Below, in pieces: positions 49,854-61,073 of a stretch of 64,000 bases of DNA. The DNA is from Camellia lanceoleosa (Eukaryota > Streptophyta > Magnoliopsida > Ericales > Theaceae). The notes under the pieces are model-generated. The model saw only the letters and a list, made by a program, of their open reading frames with translations, had not been told where the DNA came from and did not search any database. How positions within the stretch are numbered: the stretch's first letter is position 1; every line of letters starts with the position of its first letter. Both the position numbers and the translations under genes were made by a program. The DNA lies in contig CM045768.1 in the NCBI GenBank assembly GCA_025200525.1, forward strand, positions 45,789,022 through 45,853,021, read 5' to 3'.

Positions 49854-50604
49854 CATGTTCAATTGCCAAAGAAATTGGCAGTGTTATAGAGAAAACAAAC
49901 GTCGAGGACTGTCATTTTGAAGGAGTGGAGCAGATAAATGGCTCAAGAAAAGAGGTGCCTAGGACTGTTCAAGGGATTGATGACCATGTGTGCACTAATG
50001 GGTTTATGCATAGTTTGATTGGGACGGAGGGTGGTAAGCCCAATATCAATTTAGAAGTTGTGCTAAATGGAGCTCAAGTTCAGCATATGAATAATGGGCC
50101 AAGATGGTAGGCCAGTTCGAATTTGAGCAAGTGTATAGCCCAATCTCAGCCTATATATGTAAAAGGTAACTCAGCCCAGAAAGACAAACAAGAGAGGGGT
50201 GGCCCATCGCAGAATGCTATTGATAGAACAAGAAGGAGGATTGATTTAAAGTTGAAAGGAATTGAACAGAGGCAAGGAAGAAGAAAGAAGGGTGCCCAAT
50301 CAAACCAGAAGGGGATTTTATTCAGTAACTGTTTAAAAAGCGGGGTGATTCTTAGAGCAGCAACAGCTGCTACTTCCCTATCTGTGTCTCAAAGTAGTAA
50401 TTCCAGAAGAAGAAAACAGCTACTTTCTGAAGCTCAAGCTACGATTGCGGTGGGGAAAGAATTAGGGCTGAATTGTGAAGGAAATGAAGATGAAGTGGTG
50501 GAAAGACTAATTGAGCTAGAAAAAAAAAAGATTTGGGACGAGTTGAAGGGGAGGATGCGATGGTTTAAGGTGTCGGAGCAAGAAGGAAGATGGAGACTGT
50601 GTTG
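49854..50604 (+). pseudogene. LINE ORF1, C-terminal part
   Basis: It resumes the ORF1 reading broken at 24461. One frame runs through with a single in-frame TAG (50108-50110). The end reads EAQATIAVGKELGLNCEGNEDEVVERLIELE. It overlaps the start of ORF2 (50590), as is usual for plant L1 elements. Confidence 0.75.
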
Positions 50605-52851
50605 ATAGTTCTTATGAAGATCATGACATGGAATGTTAGGGGTCTTAAAAGACCTGAAAAAATGAGTAAAATTAAAGTTTTGGTGAAGGAAAGGAAAATT
50701 GATGTGTTGCTGTTTCACGAGATAAAACAAGCTAGTGTTGATGTTAATTTTGTAAAATCCTTATGGCCAATGGAGGATATGGGTTATATGGAGGTTGATG
50801 CAGATAGAACGACTGGTGGCTTTTTTTGCATTTGGAATACCAACGTTTTTCAGTTGATTGATAGCTGCAGTTCAAGGAATTTTATACTCCTTTCAGGTAT
50901 ATCTTCTCAATATTTCCTTTGCGTTATATGTAATATATATGCTCCGAATGATGTATTGAAGAGGTGGAAGTTATGGGAGTGTCTTATTAATCTGAAACCT
51001 TCTTATCCCAATGCTTGGTGCCTTGGAGGTGATTTTAATGAGATTTGATTTATGAGTGAAATGAAGGAGTGTTTAAGGAGGGAGAGGGGTATGAAAGATT
51101 TTAATAATTTTATAGAAATCCTGGAGATGACTGATTTACCTTTGTAAGGAAGATTATTCACATGGTATAATGCAATAAAGAGGGATAGGTGGAGTAGGAT
51201 TGATAGGTTTTTGCTCGATCGTGTGTGACTGAAGAGGTATAAATTTAAACAATGGGGATTAGCCAGAGATATTTTTTATCATTGTCCAGTTCTACTGATG
51301 GAAGATGAGAGGGATTGGGGGCCAAAACCTTTTAGGTTTATCAATGCTTGGACATCTCACCCTCAATTCATGAATGAAGTTAAAAAGGTCTAGAAAGGGG
51401 CTTAGCTTTTGGGTTGGGCAAGTTTCAGACTCATACATAAATTGAGAATTTTGAGAGCACATCTGAGAAGGTGGAACATAACGGTATTTGGCAATATTGA
51501 TGAACAACTAAAAAAGGCTACAGAGGAACTACATGAATGGGACTTGAAAGCTAAATCAAGATCCATGATAGAACCTAAAGTCCAAAGAAGAAGGGAGGTT
51601 AAAACTCAAGTGTGGCACCTCAGCAGAAGCAAGGAGAGATTGTGGTTACAGAAGTCTTGAATGTCATGGGCCCAAAATGGTGATAAAAATACTAGACTAT
51701 TCCACTTGATGGCAAGCAGTAGGCAGAGGAAAAATTTCTTAGATTCAGTGAAAGTAAATGGTGTTGTGGTAAAAGATCCAAGTATGATGAGACAAGAAGT
51801 GGAGAATCACTTCATTAGAGTGTTTGTTGAAAGTTGGAAGTGTAGGCCTAAGTTGGAAGGTCCCTTCCTATCTATAAGTCCTACAGATTCTAAGGGAGTT
51901 CTAGAGGCACAGTTTAGTGAAACAGAAATTTGGGCAGCTATATAGGATTGTGATGGAAATAAGGTGCCTGGTCCAGATGGCTTTAATTTGTTTTGCATTC
52001 AAAAATGTTGGTCCATAATGAAAGGTGAGTTTATCAAGTTGTTTGAAGAGTTTTACAGCAATGGGAAGATGGCTCGGGGTGTAAATAGCTCTTTTATTTC
52101 TTTGATCCCTAAAAAGGAGATCCCCAGAGCCTTGTCTGAGTATAGACCCATTAGCTTGGTTAGTTCTATTTATAAAGTGGTGGCTAAAGTGCTATCTAGA
52201 AGACTCAGTCAAGTGCTGCCTAAACTCATAGAAGACGCTCAAACTGCCTTTCTTGGTGGTAGATGCATTCTTGATGGAGTTTTAATTGCAAATGAAGTGG
52301 TGGATTGGTGGAAAAAGTCAAAACAAAAAGGACTCATCGTTAAATTGGATTTTGAGAAAGCCTATGACTCAGTTAATTGGGAGTTTCTACTGGCAATGAT
52401 GCATAATTTTGGGTTTGGTCAAAGATGGATAGGGTGGATAAAAGAGTGTATCTCTACGCCAAGGATTTCAGTGCTTGTAAATGGGTCACCCACTGCAGAA
52501 TTTTCTCCTCAAAAGGGGTTGAGGCAAGGTGATCCACTATCACCTTTCCTATTTAATATAGTGGCTGAAGGCTTGAATATCCTTTTGGAGAGAGCAAAAC
52601 AAAAGGGGCTAATTAAAGGTGCTTTAGTGGGTCATCAAGGGTTAAAAATTTCTTATTTGTAATTTGTAGATGACACCATTATTTTTTGTGAAGCCACATG
52701 GGATGAACTCATTATGATCAAAAGAATTCTAAGATATTTTGAAGTGGTATCAGGCCTTAAGATTAATTTCCATAAGAGTATGGTTTGTGGCATTGGTGTG
52801 GAAGAGGGGTTAACTAAGGATTTTGCTAAAAAACTTAATTGCCTAAATCAG
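50590..52851 (+). pseudogene. LINE ORF2: APE endonuclease and reverse transcriptase, truncated
   Basis: The endonuclease is at 50590-51048 (MTWNVRGL, YAPND, GGDFNEI). The usual QETK box reads HEIK. Then come several stops and frameshifts up to 51960. The RT is at 51961-52662 (NKVPGPDGF, LIPKK, YRPISLVSSIYK, LDFEKAYDSVNW, GLRQGDPLSPFLFN). The active site FVDD comes directly after a TAA at 52660-52662 that replaces Gln. The reading ends near LKINFHKS...LNCLNQ at the target duplication, with the thumb, RNase H/zinc regions and tail absent. Confidence 0.9.
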
Positions 52852-52876
52852 AAAATAGGTTGCTCTGAAATTAAAC

Positions 52877-53160
52877 ATTAGCAAAATAAAATCATGAAAT
52901 CCTATTTTTATTGGCAACAACAAATATAATTTTATTATAGTAAAATAAGAAAGTTACAAAAGTGCAACGAGGACAACAAATCAATGGCGGAGCTAAAGAA
53001 ACTGAGAGATTCAATCACCATGGAGGCGACGGAATCAGTGGACGGTTGATCTTGCGTAAAAACCATCGAACGGTGGAGATATGATATCGCAATTGGATTT
53101 TTTGGCGAGAATGGTGGTGCCAACTGTCCCGAGAACTTGAACTTCATCTAAGTATTTATC
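52877..53160. other. Unassigned low-copy-looking segment with short ORFs on both strands
   Basis: On + it reads MAELKKLRDSITMEATESVDG, a TGA, then KTIERWRYDIAIGFFGENGG in the same frame to a stop at ~53149. On - a 70-codon ORF runs 53147-52935. Either could be a gene relic. I recognise neither. This is the DNA into which the LINE inserted. Confidence 0.3.
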
Positions 53161-53805
53161 GGTGGTGTTATATGTACCAATTGGTATACCAACGCACCAA
53201 TATATCTTATATCATTATTACTAATCTCACTCATTATACAAATTACAAATATCTAAAATTTCTAAAATTATGTCATATCATCTATTAATATACTAATTAA
53301 TATATCAATCAGTGCATATAATATTATTCAGTATTCATAGGTTTGAAATAAATATTGTTAGAAGTTTTGGCCCGTAAAAGCAGATGGAGTTGAAGTTTTA
53401 AATCAATTTATTTTTTTGGTTCCTCTTTTGGTCCAGTTCAGCCCATCTACTTATAACTTTTTAATACAAATGAAGAGTAGAAAACAAATTAAAAATACCA
53501 AGGCCTAAATTCAAATATATATTAGGACAAAATGGAATTACTTTTAAAAATGATTTAAATTAAAATAATTATTAAAATGGCCTAATACATTTAATAACTC
53601 ATATACGGATTTTGAATTTAAAATATTTTATGCCTAATTTTTTATGTCTAAATTATGTTTAATGTCGGGTTTGGTAGACAAATAATATATGCACTTCTGT
53701 CATGCAGTGCCCAATCAATGCCCTTTGTATATTGGAAGACATTTCAAGTGATGATCATTTATGTCATTATGAAAATAATAAATTAATATATATATATATA
53801 TAAAG
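53161..53805. other. AT-rich intergenic DNA
   Basis: No gene is seen. It ends in a TA microsatellite (53786-53803) just before the next LTR. Confidence 0.5.
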
Positions 53806-54352
53806 TGACAGGGGAGAGTTGCACTGTTAGTACGGCCGAGCTATGATAGCGCGAGTCGTGACAGATGGCACGGTGCAATGCCGTTTCCTTCACTGACGCA
53901 GTCCACTGGTCCGTTTTGCACGGTCATAGAGATTGGCCGGTCGTTCATAGGCCGCGGCCACGATTAGGGGAATCGGCCGAGCCGGCATCGGTTGTGGCCC
54001 AACCGAGCAGTTAGTATCCGATAGAGCGGGCGCTGATGTCTGGCGACCGAGCTAAAGTGGTCTGGGCTAGGCTATGGACGGTGTTACGGCCGGCACGCCT
54101 CTCGGCTGAGATAAGCAGACTTCGTATGACCAAAAATGAAGGTGTGACAGGTGGAGGCCGGGGCACCTCACGGTCAGTTGGCCTAATGAGCCGGCCAATA
54201 TCAGCTCGGCCTAGAGCATTGCTCCTACGGCAAGGGGCAAGCCGGCAATACATAGTTCAGTTATGTGCATGTAATGGCAATTCTCCGCCAAGGAACAGGC
54301 CGGTTATGGCATTTCGGTTAGGTGTGCCACCTGGGCCAATGGCGTGAGGGGG
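53806..54352 (+). repeat. Left LTR (3'-truncated) of the second Gypsy element
   Basis: It matches 59177-59723 with scattered substitutions, then is replaced by integrase sequence at a shared GACA. Confidence 0.85.
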
Positions 54353-54354
54353 AA

Positions 54355-54998
54355 GACAATTTGATGGGAAACTCTTTCGCGGATTTTGCGAAGAGTTGAA
54401 GATTGAGTTCTACAACTCAACGCCGGCCTATCCTCAGTCAAATGGTCAAGCAGAGGCCTCAAACAAGACCATCTTAGACGGACTAAAGAAGCGGCTTGAG
54501 AAGGCCAAGGGAAAGTGGGCTGAAGAACTTCCTAATGTGCTCTGGGCATACCGCACTACGCCCAGACGGTCAACCGGGGAAACGCCGTTCGCTTTGGCCT
54601 ATGGCATGGAGGCCGTCATCCTGTTGGAAATTGGCATGCCAACTATTCGCTTCCGAAAGTTTCACCGATCCAACAATGAAGCCGTGGCGTTGGAATTAGA
54701 CCTTGCTGAGGAAAGAAGGGAGCGAGCGCTAATCCACATTACGGCTTATCAACAAGAACTCTCCAGAAAATGTAACAAGGCAGTGCATCCCAGGCTATTC
54801 AAGATTGGAGGCTGGGTCTTAAGAAAGGTGCTTGGCAACACGGTGGTCCCTGGTGAAGGAAAGCTCGGTGCAAATTGAGAAGGACCATACAAGGTGATTG
54901 GACTGGCTGGCAAAGGGGCATTCCATCTGGAAGATTTAGATGGCAAGGCTGTCCCCAAACCATGGAATGCGGCCAACCTTAAGATCTTTTACTTTTGA
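54355..54998 (+). pseudogene. Gypsy integrase, C-terminal half
   Basis: It starts inside the catalytic core (QFDGKLFRGFCEELKI, then STPAYPQSNGQAEASNKTIL with the catalytic Glu). It continues through WAYRTTPRRSTGETPFALAYG to the C-terminal domain (GPYKV...NAANLKIFYF). One in-frame TGA (54876-54878) replaces the Trp of a WEGPYKV block. The upstream zinc-binding and first Asp regions are deleted, so it is inactive. Confidence 0.92.
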
Positions 54999-55261
54999 AA
55001 CGTAATTCGCTTAGGTTGTTTAGGTTTTCTAGACCCTTAGCCTTTGGCACTTGATGTAAAAGATAGCAATGCTTTTGTAATGAAAAATGGCCCTCTTATT
55101 GTTTGGTATTACATCTTTGTCCAATGACATAGCAAGACACAAGACAATTCGGGATGACAGGGGCAAGAAGACCGACCTGAATGGGACCGGACTGATTTCC
55201 CCTCGCTGGAATGGAAGCTGGCCGCACAAACGGTTAGAATGAAGAATAGACTAATTCGCAT

Positions 55262-55535
55262 TAGGGCCGAGCTGATTTTGCTCGCCCTGTTAAAATGTTG
55301 GCATCATGACCAACCTAACTAAAACATTGGTGATTTGCCCAATGTAAGGGCCGAGTTGATTTTGCTCGACCTAGTTGGCATATTGGTGTCTTGTCCAATA
55401 TGGAAGCCGAGCTGGTTTTGCTTGGCAGAATTTGAAGTGTTGGTGTTTTATCCAACCGATAAGAAACCGAGCTGACTTTGCTCGGCCGAAAGGGAATGTT
55501 GGCGGCTTATCCAACTGATTTTGCTCGGTTACATT
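55262..55535. repeat. Degenerate ~60-bp tandem repeat with CCGAGCTGATTTTGCTCGG
   Basis: CCGAGYTGRTTTTGCTYGG starts at 55267, 55351, 55407, 55467 and near 55511. Each unit also has a TTGGTGTYTTRTCCAA-like phrase. Confidence 0.75.
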
Positions 55536-55862
55536 AAAGTATTGAAATTCTATGTAGTCTGCAAACCTGTCAAGACCGAGCAGATTTAGCCTGGTCTAGT
55601 TAAAATTCTGCCAGTTCTAATTAGAAAACGGTTAGAGTGATTTTAGCCCAGTATGCGGCTCAGCCGAGCTGACAATTGTGATTTGTCAATGATTGAATCA
55701 AGAAATTTATGCACGAGCCAACCGAAAAGAAGTAGGCGATGAACGAGCAAAAAGTTGAAGTTTTCATTGATAAAGAGAATTTAAGTACAAGAGAGGGGAC
55801 ATAGTCCGGTTACATTCAAAAAAAAAAAAAAAAAAAAAAACAGGAAAATGAGAAAGGAAATC

Positions 55863-57941
55863 TTCAATCCAAATCAAGGTTTTGTTCGGCTGCCCCCTCC
55901 GTTTGCTCGGCGGTCGTAGTTGTCTGCTCGGGCAGGCTCTCTTCGGTTTCATAGTCAGTGCCCTCCACTGCAACAACCTCCCGATCAATAACTTCGTCTT
56001 CGGCATCTTGAGATGCTGCAGCAGAAGTTTGCTCGGCTTGCTGCGCGGCGGCGGCTTCCTCCTCAGCCTCTTTCCTTGCCTCTGCAATAAATCGGTTTTG
56101 TGCGGCCTTGGAATACGCCTACATGTAGACTGGGATATAGGCAGCAGGGGGGTTGACGAACATGTCAGAATCCTGACCAAGGCCAACTTTTTCCACGGCA
56201 GCTTTCCAGCCACACTGGAAGAAGATGTCCTTGGTCGCCTAGACTTGACGCTCATAGGTCTTCTCCCCCTGAGCATATCCTCGGTCCTCTGCGTCTTCAA
56301 CCGCCTTGTCCTTCTTCGCCCTATGGGAATCACGCAGTTTGCATAGCTCAACGAGATACCGGGCTTTGGTTGACTTCACGGCACGCTGCTTGTCAGCTTC
56401 AACTCGGTCAACTTTCTGCCTCAGATCATCCCGCTCTGTCATGATAGCATCCTGCGCGGCCTTCATCTTTGATATCTCGGCCTTTTGGGCCTCGTTCTCG
56501 GCGATGGCCTCACGAAGACTCTGCCGCACTTTGATCATGCAATCATAGGCAAAGTAGTTCTTTTGCGCAGCCTACAAACAAATGACAGATCGTTAGTATT
56601 CGTGAAACCGAGCAAAAACCAAGCAATAACATCTTACCAGAACGATAGACTTTGCTACCGAGCGAAGTACTTTCAGATCGGACAGCTCGTCATGCCTCTT
56701 CATGTCGGCTGGAAGGATTAGCCCATTGGTCATGTTGAAACCAAAAGAATAGTCCTTATCAGCGTAGACCGAGTCTTCGGCAGAAATTGGCCGGCCCTAG
56801 TATTTGAACTCGGGCGCCCGGGCAGAGGTGGCTGGCCTTACCCTTGATTTGAAATTTGTTGTTGCTCGGTCATTCCGCCATTTCGATGGAGGCCAGCTCG
56901 GTGGAGTCCTCGTCGACGAGGTTCTGTTCGGATTTCTCCTTCCTCGGCCTCTTCTTTGACTGGCCAACCGGTTGTTCGCTGGCATGGGCCAGCACAGCTT
57001 CTGTTTGCCCGGCTGGAATGGAGGATGTTCCCCCAATTGCCTCTGGTGGTGGGGACTCACCTTCCTCCCCGGTTATCATGGATTTGATGGCCCTGATTTT
57101 TGCCATTTCTTGCTCGGCGGTGAGGGAAACAAATCTGATCGGTGGCAAGTTTGGATCTGGTTCTGGGGATGGCGCACGCAGGAAGTCGGTAACCCGGCTC
57201 TTGCGCGGTGCAGTGTAGTGGTAGGTCTGTTCGAAACCGAGAAGTTTTGATGCTTCTCTCTCCTCGGCTGGGTGACGCAGTAGAGTTCGGATGGCTTTTT
57301 GGTTGGCCTGATGGTAGTCTGCTGCCAAGTATTTATCTGCAAGAAGAAGACAAGTGTTAGACTGGCAAAAGATAACAAAAATGAAATGCAGAAAGAGGAT
57401 AGTGCGGTCACCAAACTACTTACCAAAGACAACCAAAATCTTTCCTAATGTACCATCCCGGTATGGGTGCCTCGGTGTCTTCGTAACGACCGGACACCCA
57501 CAAGAAATCGTCATCGTTGGTCTCCTTGTCCAAGTTGCCCTCTACGAGTTTTGCTCGGCCCTTCTTTACCTTAAGGTACCAGCAAAACCCACCCTTATTT
57601 TTGCTGAGACTATATTGATGGAAAATCTCGGCGAGGCCGAGATTGAGACCGAGCCTTCGATTCAGCTCGGCGACTCCGTTTATTATCTTGTAAGTGTTAT
57701 TGGAAACTTGGGTCGGGCAAAGCCTTGTCTACCTCAAAAATTCGCAGATCAAGGGTTGAACGGGGAAGCGGAGCCCTCCTTCTACAATGGATACGACCGT
57801 GAAGGGACACCGGTCTAGGTCACCCCAAGGTGTGTCTCCTTTTTTGGCAAGCTCTAGGACAACGTCGGCTGGGATGTTGTAATCCCTGCGGAACTCGGCC
57901 ATCGCACCAGGCGAGCTGACCATGAAGCGATACTTCCCCAT
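55863..57941 (-). pseudogene. Antisense spliced gene of the Gypsy element (Transposase_28-like plus coiled coil)
   Basis: On -, ATG at 57941. Exon 1 (to ~57425) contains GGLRFPVQPLICEFLR and GGFCWYLKV, which resemble the 'putative gypsy type transposon' (PF04195-type) domain found in antisense ORFs of plant Tat elements. It holds one in-frame TAG. Further exons run ~57339-56775, ~56772-56636 and ~56575-55863. The last encodes a long coiled coil (NEAQKAEISKMKAAQD...LRQKVDRVEADK) and an acidic, Glu/Gln-rich C-terminus ending AEQNLDLD. Splice donors and acceptors are plausible (GTAAGT near 57423, TTGCAG near 57340). A few stops and frameshifts are present. Function unknown. Confidence 0.7.
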
Positions 57942-59176
57942 CTATCTCGGTTTATTTGATATAGTGTGTATCTCGGTCAAAAATGTTACTATGTTTGCTC
58001 GGACTCTGAGCCCCACCAACTATAGTGCTGGACTGGCTTGGTCGATCCTACGTGTTCTGCATGTTAAAAAATAATGCCAAGGGTTAGCACGACATAAATT
58101 GCGCGGCCCCTATGGGAGTTGGCTCAATGAAGGGATTATTTGTGTTTGGACGGTTCGACCCCTACCTCGGCTAGGCTACTTGGTCAATTTCCTAGTTCGG
58201 TTCTAACTCCCCACTCATGGCTTGGTCAAGCCCCAAGAAGGAAATCCTAACGAAGCCATAGCTTGGTCGGGTTCTATTTGACAAGCTAACTGAGCCTTTA
58301 ACTCGGTCAATGAGTTTTCGCCCGGTTCTATCCTATTACTGGGCTAATCGGTAGCTCGGCTCGGCTATAGCCTCGACGAGAAGCCACAAACCAGCTTTTT
58401 GCTCGGCCGAAGCGTCATTTACGGATCTAAAAGAGCATGTAGCTCGGTTGTGCCTAGTGTTCATCCTGTTCATCCAGTTCATCCTAAGTTCATGGCTTGT
58501 TCATTCAACCTAAGGAGGAACAGGGGCACGAGGGCCCCCTCCACTCCACCAGTTTCAGTTTTTCTAGGGTGTGGCTCTAGTGGTCTAAAGGGGAGGGGGA
58601 CTGTTGAGGTTCCAACGTCCCCTAGCAAGAAACACGAAGAACACAATGGTACAAACATGAAGAATTGGAAAATGGAGGTAGAAAATACAAGGGAGGGGTA
58701 GTGTGACTTACCAAAAACGAATGTGAAGTAAGTTAGGCCTCGAGAGCTCGAATGCAGCATCAGAAATGGCAGGCACAGCAAGGGGCAGCAGCGGTTTAAA
58801 GCTTGGAGTGATGGAAGGCTAGGGTTTGGAGTTCTAGAAGAAAATGGAAAGTGAAGGGTTCGAATGACCCTTGGTCTGTGCATAAAAATGGGGGAAACAA
58901 CCCAAACGGCGTAGCCGTTTGAATTCTGCGTGAGGAAGACGGCTGGGCTGTATGGCCCAATGGATGGGAGCCACATGGAATTGAGAACGCGTCTGTCAGT
59001 ACGGTGGTACGATGCTTGACAAGACTGCTAAAGCAAATGACCGATCAGATGGGATAGCTCGGCAACATATATGATCCTGATCATGCTCGGCTAGGAAATG
59101 ATACAACTCACTTACCGTTTGCTCGGTCACAGGGGTAACCCCAATCACGATAGCTCGGATGGGATTAAGGGGCAAT
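57942..59176. other. Non-coding DNA between the antisense gene and the right LTR
   Basis: GCTCGG-rich sequence with no intact gene. It should hold the promoter of the antisense gene. A CTAGGGTTTGGAGTTC segment at ~58821 and GC-rich leader-like DNA lie here. The purine tract at 59164-59175 marks the end of the interior. Confidence 0.5.
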
Positions 59177-59905
59177 TGAGAGGGGAGAGTTGCACTGTTA
59201 GTACGGCCAAGCTATGATAGCTCAGGTCGTGACAGATGGCACGGTACAATGCCGTTTCCTTCACTGACGCAGTCCACTGGTCCGTTTTGCACGGTCACAG
59301 AGATTGGCCGGTCGTTCATAGGCCGCGGCCACGATTAGGGGAATTGGTCGAGCTGGCGTAGGTTGTGGCCCGATCGAGCAGTTAGTATCCGACAGAGCGG
59401 GCGCTAATGTCTGGCGACCGAGCTAAAGTGGTCCGGGCTAGGCTATGGACGGTGTTACGGCCGACACGCCTCTCGGCCGAGATAAGCTTACTTCGTATGA
59501 CCAAAAATGAAGGTGTGGCAGGTGGAGGCCGGGGCACCTCACGATTGGTTGGCCTAATGAGTCGGCCAATATCAGCTTGGCCTAGAGCATTGCTCCTACG
59601 GCAAGGGGCAGGCCGGCAATACATAGTTTAGTTATGTGCATGTAATGGCAATTCTCCGCCAAGGAACAAGCCGGTTGTGGCATTTCGGTTAGGTGTGCCA
59701 CCTAGGCCAATGGCGCAAGGGAGAGGACATCTGCTCCACGTACGCCTCAATACCGTTGGACAGTTTTGTGTGTACTGGTGGGAGTACTGGGCCTTTACAC
59801 GCGTAAGGTGGTGAGAGGCGAGCACTGCCACCTGTCCAGGGAAGGACAACAGAGGTAGTGCGCGCACAATCTTGGGGTTGCATGGCCAGCCTAGAAATAT
59901 GGAAG
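59177..59905 (+). repeat. Right LTR of the second Gypsy element
   Basis: It starts TGAGAGGGGAGAG after the purine tract. It continues ~180 bp beyond the point where the left LTR is cut. The exact end is unknown because the next element begins at 59906. Confidence 0.7.
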
Positions 59906-60516
59906 TGTAGACACCCTATTTTTGACCGTCCTCAAGACTTGGACGTCACCGCTTGAACACCCGGTGATTATCCATGTTTGTGTTTGTTTTGAGTTCCCGG
60001 AGGCCCCGGCTACGCGCCGTGCCTCAGGACCTCTCAACCGGTTTGTTCTGTGCTTGGTTTTGTACCAAGACTTGTGTGTTTTGCATCTGAGGGTAGGGGA
60101 AGGCTTATTAGCCATCCCTGAAGCCCACCGGCTGCCCCACACCTACACCGGCACTCTCTAGTGGCCATCGGCACTTTTTATCCAAATCCTTGGCCGGTCG
60201 GCACTGTATGTTGCCGACCGGCAGTGTTTTGTGCCGGTGACTGTTTTGGCTGGTCGGTGTGACCCCTTTGCACCCCCAGGGATGGTGCATGCCAGCTGTG
60301 ACAGCTGGAGTGCACCATCACCACTCCCCAGGCCCGGGTTTGCACCCTTTGCACCTTTGAACCCCCTCAAGCTTCTAGAAGCTTGACCCCTTTTGGCCAA
60401 GCTTCTTGGAGAAGCTTGGCCAGCTGTTTTGGCTTCTCCAAGAAGCCTTGCACCCCCTTAGTCCCTTGACCCCTTTCCTCTTGCTTAGCCATTAAGCTTA
60501 GACCCTTTTGTTGCCT

Positions 60517-60524
60517 ATATAAAC
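60517..60524 (+). promoter_or_regulatory. TATA box of Tat LTR copy C
   Basis: TATATAAA in TTGCCTATATAAACACC, ~610 bp into the LTR. It corresponds to CCTATAAGAG in copy B (41434) and to the mutated CCTAGAAGAG in copy A (26491). Confidence 0.65.
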
Positions 60525-61035
60525 ACCACCCCTCTCCCTTTGAGAGGGGTTAGCCATTTTAGGTCAAAAAACCAGAGCTTATATCTATATATCTATGTGA
60601 TATACTTTCTCTCTCTATATTTTCCCTCTCTCTCCTCTCTTGTGTGTGTTTTAGGCCTAAAAAGTGTGTTTTTACCTTACTTTTGCCCTTGTACACATAC
60701 CATTACACCTAGCTCCGAGATTGAGGGACTTGGAAGGTTGTTTTGTGTGATCTTGGACTGGTTTTGATCATTAGAGGAGGACTGCTCCACCTGTTCTTCA
60801 TTGGATCTTCAAGGGTAAACTTTTTGCTTTAGTTTCCCCATTCTTGCAACTAATTTCTACCCCTCTTGCTTTGTGTTTTTGGATTTGTGTTTAACATGAA
60901 AAACTCTTGTTTTTACCTGCTCTTGAACATTCATTAAGGTCATTTTGTGGTTTGGGTAGAGTCTCACCCTCTTAGGCCTTGTTTTGGCCATTTTGGTGTC
61001 TTTTCCTGAAGCTTTGCTTGCTTGGTGTTCTTGGT

Positions 61036-61073
61036 CTTCACCACCGAAAACCGGTGAGTTTTCAGTGGTGAGG
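61036..61073 (+). ncRNA. Conserved hairpin in Tat LTR copy C
   Basis: CTTCACCACCGAAAAC, loop CGGTGA, then GTTTTCAGTGGTGAGG. Relative to copies A and B the GAAATC/GATTTC pairing became GAAAAC/GTTTTC, a paired change. One C-A mismatch is present. Confidence 0.5.

Larger units (their letters stand above)
23149..52851 (+). mobile_element. LINE (L1-type), 3'-truncated, split by a nested Copia element
   Basis: An exact 18-bp target duplication, AAAATAGGTTGCTCTGAA, lies at 23131-23148 and 52852-52869. Left of the Copia insertion is ORF1 from 23218. Right of it the LINE resumes at ~49854 with the ORF1 C-terminus, then endonuclease and reverse transcriptase. The 5' end looks complete (69-nt leader before the ORF1 ATG). 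The 3' end stops inside ORF2, shortly after the RT active-site block, without the rest of ORF2, a 3' UTR or a poly(A) tail. The inferred nick (ATTTT/GTG on the bottom strand) fits the L1 endonuclease preference for TTTT/R. Confidence 0.9.
53806..59905 (+). mobile_element. Deleted Ty3/Gypsy element with integrase and antisense gene
   Basis: LTR-like direct repeats are at 53806-54352 and 59177-~59905 (offset 5371 bp), both beginning TGASAGGGGAGAGTTGCAC. A purine tract (ATTAAGGGGCAAT) precedes the right one. The left LTR fuses directly to integrase codons at ~54355, so everything from the primer-binding site through gag, protease, RT and RNase H is gone. The right end meets TGTAGACACC at 59906. 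No target duplication could be confirmed. Order and integrase type indicate Gypsy, probably Tat-related because of the antisense gene. Confidence 0.8.

Noticed and set aside
54011..54347. Overlapping ORFs in the second Gypsy LTR, repeated at 59382-59631
   Set aside because: LTR sequence. The duplicates exist because both LTRs carry them, and no domain is present.
55764..56351. 195-codon basic - strand ORF
   Set aside because: It overlaps the antisense-gene coiled-coil exon in another frame and includes a translated T-run (FFFFFFF). The coiled-coil frame is the credible one.
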